Shown: in pieces, positions 52,170-60,332 of the stretch
Numbering within the stretch: the stretch's first letter is position 1
Layout: the number at the start of each line of letters is the position of its first letter
Source of the DNA: JAVWMQ01 sp036646055
GTDB lineage: Bacteria > Bacillota > Clostridia > Peptostreptococcales > Anaerovoracaceae
DNA length: 64,000 bases
Assembly (NCBI GenBank): GCA_036646055.1
Contig: JAVXMY010000001.1
Location: 1 to 64,000 of the forward strand
Reading direction: 5' to 3'
The notes under the pieces: generated by a model
The model's database searches: none
The model's input: only the letters and a program-made list of their open reading frames with translations
What the model was told of the DNA's origin: nothing
Translations under genes and position numbers: made by a program

Positions 52170-53102
52170 CTATTTTTGCTTAGTTCTGTGATACGCTTTA
52201 GCTGTAATACAGTTGGCCATTATCTCTTTTGATAAAGCTTCAATAGATTCAAATTCTCTTTCTTCTCTAAGTTTTTCTAAGAAATCAACTCTAATCTGTT
52301 TGCCGTATAATTCCTTATCAAAATTGAAAATATGAGTTTCAACATTTTTATTATATGTTCCAATTGTAGGTTTTCTTCCTACATTGGTTATGCTTGGGTA
52401 TAAGACTCCATTGTAGAAGCATTCTGTAATATAAACTCCATTTGGTGGAGATACCATGCCTTCATCAATATTTAAGTTAGATGTTGGGAATCCAATACTT
52501 TTGCCAAGTCTATTACCAACAACAACTTCTCCACCGATGCTATAAGCTCTTCCAAGTAGTTTCTTAGCCATTTGCATATTACCATCGGATATATAATTTC
52601 TAATTAATGTAGAACTAACTACCATATGGTCAATTTTAAAAGGTTCCAAAACATGAATTCCAAATCCTTTCACAAGGCTTTCCTTAACTAAAAGTTGAAC
52701 GTCTCCCTTTGCTTTATAGCCAAATCTATAATTAAAACCACAAAGCACTTCTCTCATATTTAACTTATCCATTAATAAATCTGTAATAAACAAAACTGGA
52801 TCCATAGTCATCATTTCCTCGTCGAAGGGAATATTAAAGAAATAATCTATACCAAGATCCTCAATAATTCTCTGCTTATCATCCATATATAAAATATTTT
52901 TTACATCTTTCTTTCCCTTTAGTAGGTTTCTAGGATGGTTTGCAAATGTAAAAACCGCACTTTTGCATCCAGCCGATTTAGCGTCAGCCACAGTCCTTTT
53001 GATTATCTCCTGATGTCCTAAATGAATGCCATCAAAGTTTCCTAAAGCAATTACTGTATTTTCAATTTTAGTTATCTCTTCTAGGGAATTAAATACTCTC
53101 AT
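52170..53102 (-). CDS. ribF: Bifunctional riboflavin kinase / FAD synthetase (RibF)
   Basis: 310 residues. The N-terminal FAD-synthetase domain has GNFDGIHLGH near 22-31 and SAVFTFANHPRNLL near 48; the C-terminal riboflavin-kinase domain has GNRLGKSIGFPTSNL near 196-210 and the ETHIFNFD segment near 262. It makes FMN then FAD from riboflavin. It overlaps truB by 14 bases, as in many Firmicutes. Confidence 0.96.
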   Translation of the reverse strand: MRVFNSLEEITKIENTVIALGNFDGIHLGHQEIIKRTVADAKSAGCKSAVFTFANHPRNLLKGKKDVKNILYMDDKQRIIEDLGIDYFFNIPFDEEMMTMDPVLFITDLLMDKLNMREVLCGFNYRFGYKAKGDVQLLVKESLVKGFGIHVLEPFKIDHMVVSSTLIRNYISDGNMQMAKKLLGRAYSIGGEVVVGNRLGKSIGFPTSNLNIDEGMVSPPNGVYITECFYNGVLYPSITNVGRKPTIGTYNKNVETHIFNFDKELYGKQIRVDFLEKLREEREFESIEALSKEIMANCITAKAYHRTKQK

Positions 53103-54021
53103 TATCTATCCTCACATTAAATACCTTATCCGCAACAAGTATATTATCTTCTATTCTAGCTACACCAAGAAATGTTTTTCCATAATAAACCTTATACATT
53201 TCCTTGTGATTACTTATTTCCAAAATATATATTTCATCTTTTCTTTTTAAAAGGTTCATTTTCTTTCCATTAATAAAATCTTTTGGTCCATTACCCTTTA
53301 AATCTATCTTACCAAAATGAACCAATGGGTAATCTGGTGGCAACAATCTCTTTAGAATGCCTTCCCTTGTCATTTCCCTTAATTCTGTAATAGTTATGCT
53401 ATCTTCTATTTTAAAGATACCACTTCTAATTCTAGTTAAACCACTCATAGTAGCAAGGCATCCTAGTTTATCTCCAATATCCTTACATATTGTTCTTACA
53501 TAGGTTCCTTTAGAACATGTAACATCAAATGTAACTTTATTGTCTACTATATTAATAACTGTTAACTCTTTAATATTTATTTTTCTAGACTTTATTTCTA
53601 CTTCTTGTCCAGATCTAGCATATTCATATAGTTTTTTACCATTAACTTTTAAGGCTGAATACTTGGGAGGAATTTGATTAATATCTCCAACAAATTCACT
53701 ACACACTTTAAGAATTTCTTCTTTAGTAATACCCTCTACTTGTTTTTCTGAAATAACTTCTCCCCAAATATCTTGAGTATCTGTTTCAATGCCCAAAGTC
53801 ATTTCACATCTATATGTTTTATAATCAATGTCTAAATACTCCATAATTCGAGTAGAAGTACCTATACAAATTGGTAGTACTCCTTCAGCCATTGGATCTA
53901 AGGTGCCTGTATGTCCAATTCTTTTGACTGAAACTAATCTTCTCATTACTGCAACACAGTCATGAGATGTCCAATCTTTTTCTTTATTAACAACTATTAT
54001 TCCACTAATATTATTCTGCAA
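53089..54021 (-). CDS. truB: tRNA pseudouridine-55 synthase (TruB)
   Basis: A 310-residue TruB enzyme. The catalytic Asp lies in IGHTGTLDPMAEGVLP near 41, with the conserved KPPKYSALKVNGKKLYEYAR-type block (here PPKYSALKVNGKKLYEYAR near 118) and the C-terminal PUA domain (about 240-300). A TTG start (54021) is likely; the gene overlaps nrnA by 11 bases. Confidence 0.95.
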   Translation of the reverse strand: MQNNISGIIVVNKEKDWTSHDCVAVMRRLVSVKRIGHTGTLDPMAEGVLPICIGTSTRIMEYLDIDYKTYRCEMTLGIETDTQDIWGEVISEKQVEGITKEEILKVCSEFVGDINQIPPKYSALKVNGKKLYEYARSGQEVEIKSRKINIKELTVINIVDNKVTFDVTCSKGTYVRTICKDIGDKLGCLATMSGLTRIRSGIFKIEDSITITELREMTREGILKRLLPPDYPLVHFGKIDLKGNGPKDFINGKKMNLLKRKDEIYILEISNHKEMYKVYYGKTFLGVARIEDNILVADKVFNVRIDNESI

Positions 54022-54979
54022 AACTTTCTTCTACTTCCTTTTTAATAATTTCTATAGCTTCATCCATAGTACCAAAAATGGTGCAACCTGCCGCTTTCTT
54101 ATGACCGCCGCCATTGTGCTTCTCAGCGATTTGAGCCACATCAGTATCACCTTTAGCTCTTAAAGAGATTTTGATTTTTTTCGGCTCAACTTCCTTAAAC
54201 AAACCGGCTATTTCAACGTCTTTGATAGCTCTGATATTTGCAACAGTTCCTTCGCTATATTCCATCTTAGCATTACATTTCTTAAGAAGGTTTTGGGTAA
54301 CAATTCCAAAAGCCGCCTTATTATTTGCAAATAACAAAATACTAGACATAATTTCTCCTGTTAACTTAACCTTTTCTATAGTTTCGTTCTCATAAAAAGC
54401 TACGCTTATTTTGTTAAAATCGGCACCTTTGTCTGCCAGGTCCGCTGCTATTAAATGGGTTTTCTTAGTGGTGTTAGAATACTGAAAATTTCCACTATCA
54501 GTTGTTATTCCAAGGAAAATCGCGTCAGCAATATCCTTTGTAATTGGAACTTCCATTACATTTATTAAATCGTAAATAATTTCTGCTGTTGCTGCCGCAT
54601 GCTGGTCTATATAATTTAGGTCAAACTTTGGATCTGCAGTCATATGATGATCTATGCAAATTTTTGTTTTTCCTAAGTCAAAAAGATTCCCCCTTAATGG
54701 AAACCTTCCATAATCACTGCAATCTACACAAACTGATGTAAATTCTTTTTTGTCCGCAAAAATATAATCTATGAAAAAATCGCCTTCCATAAATTTTAAG
54801 TTTTCCGGCATATTATCTTCTACTACAATATTACAAGAAATGCCAAGGTATCTAAGGGCACTTGCTAGTGCAACCCCAGAACCTACGGCATCTCCATCCA
54901 TACTTATGTGTGGGAAGATATATACATGCTTTGCCTTTTTAAGTTCATTACTTATTTCAATAAAGCTATTGTTCGTCAT
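54011..54979 (-). CDS. nrnA: DHH-family nanoRNase / pAp phosphatase (NrnA)
   Basis: 322 residues. The DHH motif is intact in CIDHHMT near 109; further blocks are HISMDGDAVGSGVALA near 24-39, TTDSGNFQYSNT near 157 and the DHHA1 motif GGGHKKAAGC near 290. It degrades short RNA oligonucleotides and pAp. It overlaps rbfA by 14 bases. Part of the nusA-infB operon, as in Bacillus. Confidence 0.95.
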   Translation of the reverse strand: MTNNSFIEISNELKKAKHVYIFPHISMDGDAVGSGVALASALRYLGISCNIVVEDNMPENLKFMEGDFFIDYIFADKKEFTSVCVDCSDYGRFPLRGNLFDLGKTKICIDHHMTADPKFDLNYIDQHAAATAEIIYDLINVMEVPITKDIADAIFLGITTDSGNFQYSNTTKKTHLIAADLADKGADFNKISVAFYENETIEKVKLTGEIMSSILLFANNKAAFGIVTQNLLKKCNAKMEYSEGTVANIRAIKDVEIAGLFKEVEPKKIKISLRAKGDTDVAQIAEKHNGGGHKKAAGCTIFGTMDEAIEIIKKEVEESFAE

Positions 54980-55349
54980 CCGTTTTCACCACTTTGTTAA
55001 TTAATTCTTCTATATGTCTTCCATAATCTAAAGACTCATCCATTTTGAAGATTAAGTCAGGAATATGTCTTAGTTTAACCTGTTTACCAATTTCTTTTTT
55101 GATAACACCTTTGGCGCTTCTCATTGCAGCTAACACATCTTCCTTCTTTTTATCTAACTCTTCTTTTGTTCCAAGCTGGAACACTGTTAAGTATATAGTA
55201 GCATAACTGCCGTCAGAGGTTACCTCTACAGCAGATACGCTTACCATTCCTTCAGACAGTCTAGGGTCTTTTAGTTCTCTAAGAAGCAAATCACTTGTTA
55301 TCTTCCTGATTTCTTCAGAAAGTCTACCTGCTCTAAAACCTTTTCCCAT
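54966..55349 (-). CDS. rbfA: Ribosome-binding factor A
   Basis: 127 residues with the KH-like RbfA fold: RLSEEIRKITSDLLLRELKDPRL near 8-30, SVSAVEVTSDGSYATIYLT near 38-56 and LRHIPDLIFKMDESLDYGRHIEELI near 96-120. It binds immature 30S subunits and helps process 16S rRNA. It starts two bases after infB. Confidence 0.97.
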   Translation of the reverse strand: MGKGFRAGRLSEEIRKITSDLLLRELKDPRLSEGMVSVSAVEVTSDGSYATIYLTVFQLGTKEELDKKKEDVLAAMRSAKGVIKKEIGKQVKLRHIPDLIFKMDESLDYGRHIEELINKVVKTDDEQ

Positions 55350-55351
55350 AT

Positions 55352-57955
55352 CTATACCCTTTCAATTTCTTCCATCTGGAAGCATTCAATTATGTCGCCT
55401 TCCTTAATATCATTATAGTTTTCAATACCGATACCACATTCATATCCAGAAGCAACTTCTTTAGCGTCATCTTTAAACCTCTTAAGTGATGAAATCTTAC
55501 CTTCGTGGATTACAATTCCATCTCTTACAAGTCTAACTTCAGCATTTCTTACAACCTTACCACTTGTAACATATGCTCCACCAATAACTCCAATGCCAGG
55601 TACCTTAAATGTATCTCTAATCTGAACTTCTCCAAGAATAACTTCCTTAAATTCAGGATCAAGCATACCCTTCATAGCATTTTCAATATCATCAATAATG
55701 TTATAAATAACTCTGTAAGTTCTAATTTGAACGCTTTCTCTATCTGCCATTGTTGCAACACCATTACTTGGTCTTACATTAAATCCAATAATAATAGCAC
55801 CTGATGTGCTTGCTAATGTTACATCTGATTCAGTAATAGCACCTACACCTGAGTGAATAATCTTAACTCTTACTTCATCATTTGTAAGTTTTTCTAATGA
55901 TGAAACTACAGCACCAACAGATCCTCTAACGTCACCCTTAATAATTAAGTTAAGGTCTTTAACTTCACCAGCCTGAATGTTTGCAAATAATTCTTCAAGA
56001 GTTGAACTTGAATTTCTAGCAAGAACTTCTTCTCTTAACTTCTGTTTTCTCTTGTCTGCAATATCTCTAGCTAGTTTATCATCATTAACTGCATGGAATT
56101 CATCCCCTGCAGCCGGAACTTCACTAAGTCCTAAAATTTCTACAGCAGTTGCTGGACCAGCCTTCTTAATTGCCTTGCCCTTGTAGTCAGTCATAAGTCT
56201 AATTCTACCAGCTGATGTTCCTGCAACAACACTCATTCCAGTTTTCATAGAACCGTTTGTAACAAGTAATGTAGCAACAGGTCCCTTAGATTTGTCTAAT
56301 CTAGCTTCTATTACAGTACCAAGTGCAAGTCTCTTTGGATTAGCTTTTAATTCAAGTACTTCTGCCTGTAATAAAATCATTTCTAGAAGGTCTGTAATAC
56401 CATCACCCTTTTTAGCTGAAACTGGTACACAGATAATATCTCCGCCCCAATCTTCTACTAATAAGCCGTGTTCACTTAAGTCTTTTTTAACCATATCTGG
56501 GTTAGCAGCCGGTTTATCCATCTTGTTCATTGCAACAATAATTGGAACTCCTGCAGCCTTAGCATGACTAATTGATTCAATTGTCTGTGGCTTAACACTG
56601 TCATCTGCTGCAACTACTAGAACTGCAATGTCAGTAATATCCGCACCACGAGCTCTCATTGCAGTAAACGCTTCATGTCCTGGTGTATCTAAGAATACAA
56701 TTTTCTGCCCTTTAATATTAACTTCAGAAGCACCTATATGCTGTGTAATACCACCTGATTCAGACTCAGTTACATTTGTTGCTCTAATAGCATCAAGAAG
56801 TGAAGTCTTACCGTGGTCAACGTGTCCCATTACTGTAATAATAGGTGGTCTTCCTACAAGATCTTTTTCATCATCTTCAAATGTTTCTAAACCTTCATCA
56901 ATAATTTCTTCTTCTACTTCACCAATTACTACGTTAATTCCCAATTCTTCAGCTAATAGTAATACAATATCTTCGTCTATATTAGCATTAATATTACTTA
57001 CAATACCAAGTTTCATTAAAGCCATAATAATTTTAGAAACAGATACCTCAACCTGTTCACCAAAACCAGCAACTGTAATAGGTACATTTACAATCTTTGT
57101 TCCTACTGGCATTTCTTCTGTGATGATTTCTTCTTCTATTTCTTCTACTTTTGGCTTCATCTTCTGTGGCTTCTTCTTCTTTTTCTTTTCAAGTGATTTT
57201 TCACCATACTGAGATCTGCCTCTTTTATCTGATCTTAAGTTATTTTCTCTATCATCTCTGTCTTTGTTTTTGCTCTTTTTTGTCTTCTTAGAGTTTGCTT
57301 TATCAGGATTTATCGGAACGCTATCAACCTGAACAGTTCTGCTTCTTGACTGACCTTCTCCTCTATTTGAGTTATTGTCATTCTTCTTGTATCTTTTGTC
57401 GTCACCATGATTTCTGCCACCAGATCTATTATCTGAGTGCTTTGGTGCATTTTTCTTTTCTTCTGCTCTTTTTTCTGCCATTTTTTTATCTCTAGCAGCT
57501 TTTTCATCAGCAATATCCTGAGCTCTCTTAACAATTACTGGGCCTCTTGGTCTAGTTACTACTGCAGGACTTGATTCCTTAGTTTTTGCTGTATCTTTTG
57601 CCTTAGCTTCTGCCTCAGCTTTTGCTTTAGCTTCAGCTTTTGCTTTTTCTTTAGCTTCTACTTCTGCATGTCTTTCTTCAACCTTTTTCTTAGGCATAGG
57701 TGTTCCTGCCGGTTTTCTTCTGCTTTCAGATTCTGCCTTAGTAATAGGCTTTCCTATTGGAATCCTTTTAGATACACTAGGTTTATTTTCCTTAGCAGTA
57801 TTATCTGCTAGACTATTTTCTATTTTTGTTGCATCCTCCTCTGAAACTGAACTCCTTGCTGTTTTGGCTTCAATTCCAAGTGAATTAGCTTTAGCAATAA
57901 CATCTTTAGTTGCTATATTATGTTTTTCAGCGATTTCGTTAATTTTAACTGTCAT
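55352..57955 (-). CDS. infB: Translation initiation factor IF-2
   Basis: 867 residues from ATG 57955 (MTVKINEIAEKHNIATKDV), preceded by AGGAGGAG. The N-terminus has an IF2_N domain, followed by a long Lys/Glu/Ala-rich, disordered region (about 100-280) with repeats such as AEAKAKAEAEAKAK. The GTPase domain has GHVDHGKTSLLD near 389, DTPGHEAF near 435 and NKMD near 489. Two C-terminal domains carry the fMet-tRNA site. The Lys/Glu repeats make this region variable between strains. An upstream in-frame start at 57991 would swallow the ribosome-binding site and overlap ylxQ. Confidence 0.97.
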   Translation of the reverse strand: MTVKINEIAEKHNIATKDVIAKANSLGIEAKTARSSVSEEDATKIENSLADNTAKENKPSVSKRIPIGKPITKAESESRRKPAGTPMPKKKVEERHAEVEAKEKAKAEAKAKAEAEAKAKDTAKTKESSPAVVTRPRGPVIVKRAQDIADEKAARDKKMAEKRAEEKKNAPKHSDNRSGGRNHGDDKRYKKNDNNSNRGEGQSRSRTVQVDSVPINPDKANSKKTKKSKNKDRDDRENNLRSDKRGRSQYGEKSLEKKKKKKPQKMKPKVEEIEEEIITEEMPVGTKIVNVPITVAGFGEQVEVSVSKIIMALMKLGIVSNINANIDEDIVLLLAEELGINVVIGEVEEEIIDEGLETFEDDEKDLVGRPPIITVMGHVDHGKTSLLDAIRATNVTESESGGITQHIGASEVNIKGQKIVFLDTPGHEAFTAMRARGADITDIAVLVVAADDSVKPQTIESISHAKAAGVPIIVAMNKMDKPAANPDMVKKDLSEHGLLVEDWGGDIICVPVSAKKGDGITDLLEMILLQAEVLELKANPKRLALGTVIEARLDKSKGPVATLLVTNGSMKTGMSVVAGTSAGRIRLMTDYKGKAIKKAGPATAVEILGLSEVPAAGDEFHAVNDDKLARDIADKRKQKLREEVLARNSSSTLEELFANIQAGEVKDLNLIIKGDVRGSVGAVVSSLEKLTNDEVRVKIIHSGVGAITESDVTLASTSGAIIIGFNVRPSNGVATMADRESVQIRTYRVIYNIIDDIENAMKGMLDPEFKEVILGEVQIRDTFKVPGIGVIGGAYVTSGKVVRNAEVRLVRDGIVIHEGKISSLKRFKDDAKEVASGYECGIGIENYNDIKEGDIIECFQMEEIERV

Positions 57956-57971
57956 TATTGCTCCTCCTTTT

Positions 57972-58280
57972 CTATTGACCTTCTTTGTCAATTTCTTTTA
58001 ATATTGTTTCCGCAAACTGCTTATCTGTAATACCAAAACTAGTTCTACCTGGGCTACCTACTAAATGTGATATTTCATCACTATTTCCATATACCCTATA
58101 TTTCGTATTAGTTTTTTCAGCTTCATTAACTAGTTTTTCCTTGCTGTTATCTGCGGTGTCTGTTGTAATAATTAATAGTTTTATCTTTTTCTTCTTCATA
58201 TATATAGAACAAGTTCCGCTACCCATTACCATGTTTCCAGATTTTCTTGCAAAACCCAAATAACTATTTACTTTTTTCAT
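57972..58280 (-). CDS. ylxQ: L7Ae/YlxQ-family RNA-binding protein
   Basis: A 102-residue member of the L7Ae/L30e group. NSYLGFARKSGNMVMGSGTC near 4-23 and LLIITTDTADNSKE near 35 correspond to the family's first helices and strand; VGSPGRTSFGI near 74 is the RNA-binding loop. The typical position is between ylxR and infB. The exact RNA target is unknown. It overlaps ylxR by 17 bases. Confidence 0.92.
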   Translation of the reverse strand: MKKVNSYLGFARKSGNMVMGSGTCSIYMKKKKIKLLIITTDTADNSKEKLVNEAEKTNTKYRVYGNSDEISHLVGSPGRTSFGITDKQFAETILKEIDKEGQ

Positions 58281-58539
58281 ACTTTGCAATTTCCTCTTTT
58301 AATAACTCTACCTGCTCTTCTGTTAATTCGCTTTTACAGCTTCTAACAAATGCCTTACGTTTAATTGCCTTACTAAGACAATCATGACTTTTGCAAATAT
58401 ACACACCTCTACCGTCTGCAATAGCTGCAAGATCAACTGTAAGTTCTCCTTTGTTTGACGCAATTCTAATAAGCTGGTCTTTAGGAAAACTTTTGCCACA
58501 ACCAATGCATTTACGCTTAGGCTTTTTTGTTATACTCAT
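58264..58539 (-). CDS. ylxR: YlxR/RnpM-family RNA-binding protein
   Basis: 91 residues with the DUF448 signature: KRKCIGCGKSFPKDQLIRI near 9-27, DGRGVYICKSHDCLSKAIKRKAF near 43-65. The YlxR family (RnpM) binds RNase P RNA in Firmicutes. The conserved GRGxYxC motif is intact. Operon member between nusA and ylxQ. Confidence 0.94.
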   Translation of the reverse strand: MSITKKPKRKCIGCGKSFPKDQLIRIASNKGELTVDLAAIADGRGVYICKSHDCLSKAIKRKAFVRSCKSELTEEQVELLKEEIAKYEKSK

Positions 58540-58547
58540 AAACTCGA

Positions 58548-59705
58548 TTACTCCTCGATTTGTACGATTTCAATTTCATCTTCCTTTGTTGCAGTTTCCA
58601 TTTCTACTACTGGTTCACTAGCAACTTCTAAATCAGCCTCTTCTGAAACCTGACAAATTTCATTGTCTAGTTCTTCTGCCTGTGTATGGCTCTTAATGTC
58701 GATTTTCCATCCACTTACTCTAGCTGCAAGTCTAACGTTCTGTCCTGACTTACCAATAGCAAGAGATAACTGATAATCTGGAACCACTACAGATGCGATT
58801 TTTTCTTCTTCGTCAATTGTTACTCTTTCAACTTTAGCTGGGCTTAATACGTTTGTAATAAGTTCAACTGGATCTTCGCTCCAAGTAATAATATCGATTT
58901 TTTCATTTGATAATTCATCAACAATGTTCTGAACTCTAACGCCTCTAGCGCCAACACATGCGCCTACTGGATCTACATCTTCGTCGTTTGTGTAAACAGC
59001 CATTTTAGTTCTTGATCCAGCTTCTCTGGCAATCCCCTTAATTTCAACTGTTCCATCTTCGATTTCAGGAACTTCCATTTCAAATAATCTTTTGACTAAT
59101 CCAGGATGACTTCTTGACAAGAATACCTGTGGACCCTTAGTAGTTCTTCTTACATCCATAATGTAAGCTTTAATTCTATCTCCAACATTATATCTTTCGC
59201 CGGCAACCTGTTCCTTTGGAGAAATTATACCTTCAGTCTTACCCATATTAACAAATAGTGTGTCTCCACTAACTCTCTGTACAATACCCGTTAAAACTTC
59301 TCCTGTTCTTTCGATATAATCATCAAATATCATGCCACGTTCTGCTTCTCTAATTCTCTGCACTACAACCTGTTTAGCTGTCTGTGCTGCAATTCTCCCA
59401 AAGTCCTGAGGTGTTACCATAAACTCAACTGCATCGCCAACTTCATATTCTGGGTCTATTTCCTGAGCTTCTTCTAATGAAATTTGACAACTGTCATCTT
59501 CGATTTCAGTTACAACATCCATTTTCATATAAACGTTAATATCTCCAGATTCCTTGTCAATATCTACACTTACATTTTGATTAGTACCATAGTTTTTCTT
59601 GTAAGCCGAAACAAGTGCTGATTCAATAGCCTCAAAAAGTAACTCTTGAGAAATTCCTCTTTCGCTTTCAAGTTCTTTGATAGCTGCAATAAATTCCTTA
59701 TTCAT
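58548..59705 (-). CDS. nusA: Transcription elongation/termination factor NusA
   Basis: 385 residues: N-terminal RNA-polymerase-binding domain (MNKEFIAAIKELESERGI), S1 domain (LTGIVQRVSGDTLFVNMGKTEGI near 137), KH1 with DPVGACVGARGVRVQNI near 245, and KH2 with LAIGKSGQNVRLAARVSGWKIDIKS near 316. An acidic tail of about 50 residues (TKEDEIEIVQIEE) follows; the E. coli acidic repeats are absent, as in most Firmicutes. First full-size gene of the operon after rimP. Confidence 0.97.
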   Translation of the reverse strand: MNKEFIAAIKELESERGISQELLFEAIESALVSAYKKNYGTNQNVSVDIDKESGDINVYMKMDVVTEIEDDSCQISLEEAQEIDPEYEVGDAVEFMVTPQDFGRIAAQTAKQVVVQRIREAERGMIFDDYIERTGEVLTGIVQRVSGDTLFVNMGKTEGIISPKEQVAGERYNVGDRIKAYIMDVRRTTKGPQVFLSRSHPGLVKRLFEMEVPEIEDGTVEIKGIAREAGSRTKMAVYTNDEDVDPVGACVGARGVRVQNIVDELSNEKIDIITWSEDPVELITNVLSPAKVERVTIDEEEKIASVVVPDYQLSLAIGKSGQNVRLAARVSGWKIDIKSHTQAEELDNEICQVSEEADLEVASEPVVEMETATKEDEIEIVQIEE

Positions 59706-59723
59706 TTTTTTCTTTATCCTCCT

Positions 59724-60203
59724 TTAAAAAACCACTGCAAGATTTGCTTTTGCAATCTGGTCTTTTGTTATCATAATTTTTTCTTCATTTTCTAATGTAA
59801 CCCCAATAGAGTCTTCTAAAACTTCATTAAGTAAACATGTAAACTGCTTCTTGCCTGAAATTCCTTTGTATAATTTAACTTCTATTAGTTGTCCTACATA
59901 TCTTTTATAATGATCATCTGTAAGCAATACTCTATCCAGTCCTGGAGAGCTTACTTCCAAATAATAATTTTGTTCAATTAAGTCCTGTTCATCTAAAACT
60001 TCACTTAAGTATCTACTCACTTTTTCACAGTCATCAATACTAACGTATTCTCCTTCTGCTGGGTTCTTCTTATCAACGTAAACTCTTAGGAACCAATCCT
60101 TTACTTCCTTTACAAATTCAACATTCCAAAGTTCTAGTTCTTCCTTTTCTAGAAATTCTTCAAGGATTTTTGATACATCCTCTTTAACATTTTTTTTTGC
60201 CAT
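59724..60203 (-). CDS. rimP: Ribosome maturation factor RimP
   Basis: 159 residues from ATG 60203 (MAKKNVKEDVS), chosen because TTAGGTGA lies in front of it; longer starts would absorb this site. The N-terminal alpha/beta domain (LWNVEFVKEVKDWFLRVYVDK) and YYLEVSSPGLDRVL near 96-110 are typical. It aids 30S assembly. Heads the nusA-infB operon. Confidence 0.95.
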   Translation of the reverse strand: MAKKNVKEDVSKILEEFLEKEELELWNVEFVKEVKDWFLRVYVDKKNPAEGEYVSIDDCEKVSRYLSEVLDEQDLIEQNYYLEVSSPGLDRVLLTDDHYKRYVGQLIEVKLYKGISGKKQFTCLLNEVLEDSIGVTLENEEKIMITKDQIAKANLAVVF

Positions 60204-60237
60204 TTTATCACCTAACTTCATATATTTATAAGTAACA

Positions 60238-60268
60238 ATAAAGAGTGGGCAACTGCCCACTCTTTGCT
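60238..60268 (-). terminator. Terminator or attenuator between polC and rimP
   Basis: Perfect 11-bp stem AAAGAGTGGGC / GCCCACTCTTT with a 4-base loop (60240-60265), followed on the minus strand by ATTGTT with only a weak T-run. It lies 36 bases before the rimP start, so it may let part of the polC transcript pass into the rimP operon. Confidence 0.75.
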
Positions 60269-60332
60269 ACAACTTTCATAATTCTTTTAACAGTATAACA
60301 CAATACTACATTTTTTTCAAGAAAAAATTCCT

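Noticed and set aside
52170..53102. FMN riboswitch near ribF
   Set aside because: ribF overlaps truB and is inside a long operon; no RFN-type leader is present.
56628..57212. 194-residue plus-strand reading frame
   Set aside because: Antisense to infB, low-complexity and hydrophobic; a shadow of the Lys/Glu-rich IF-2 codons.
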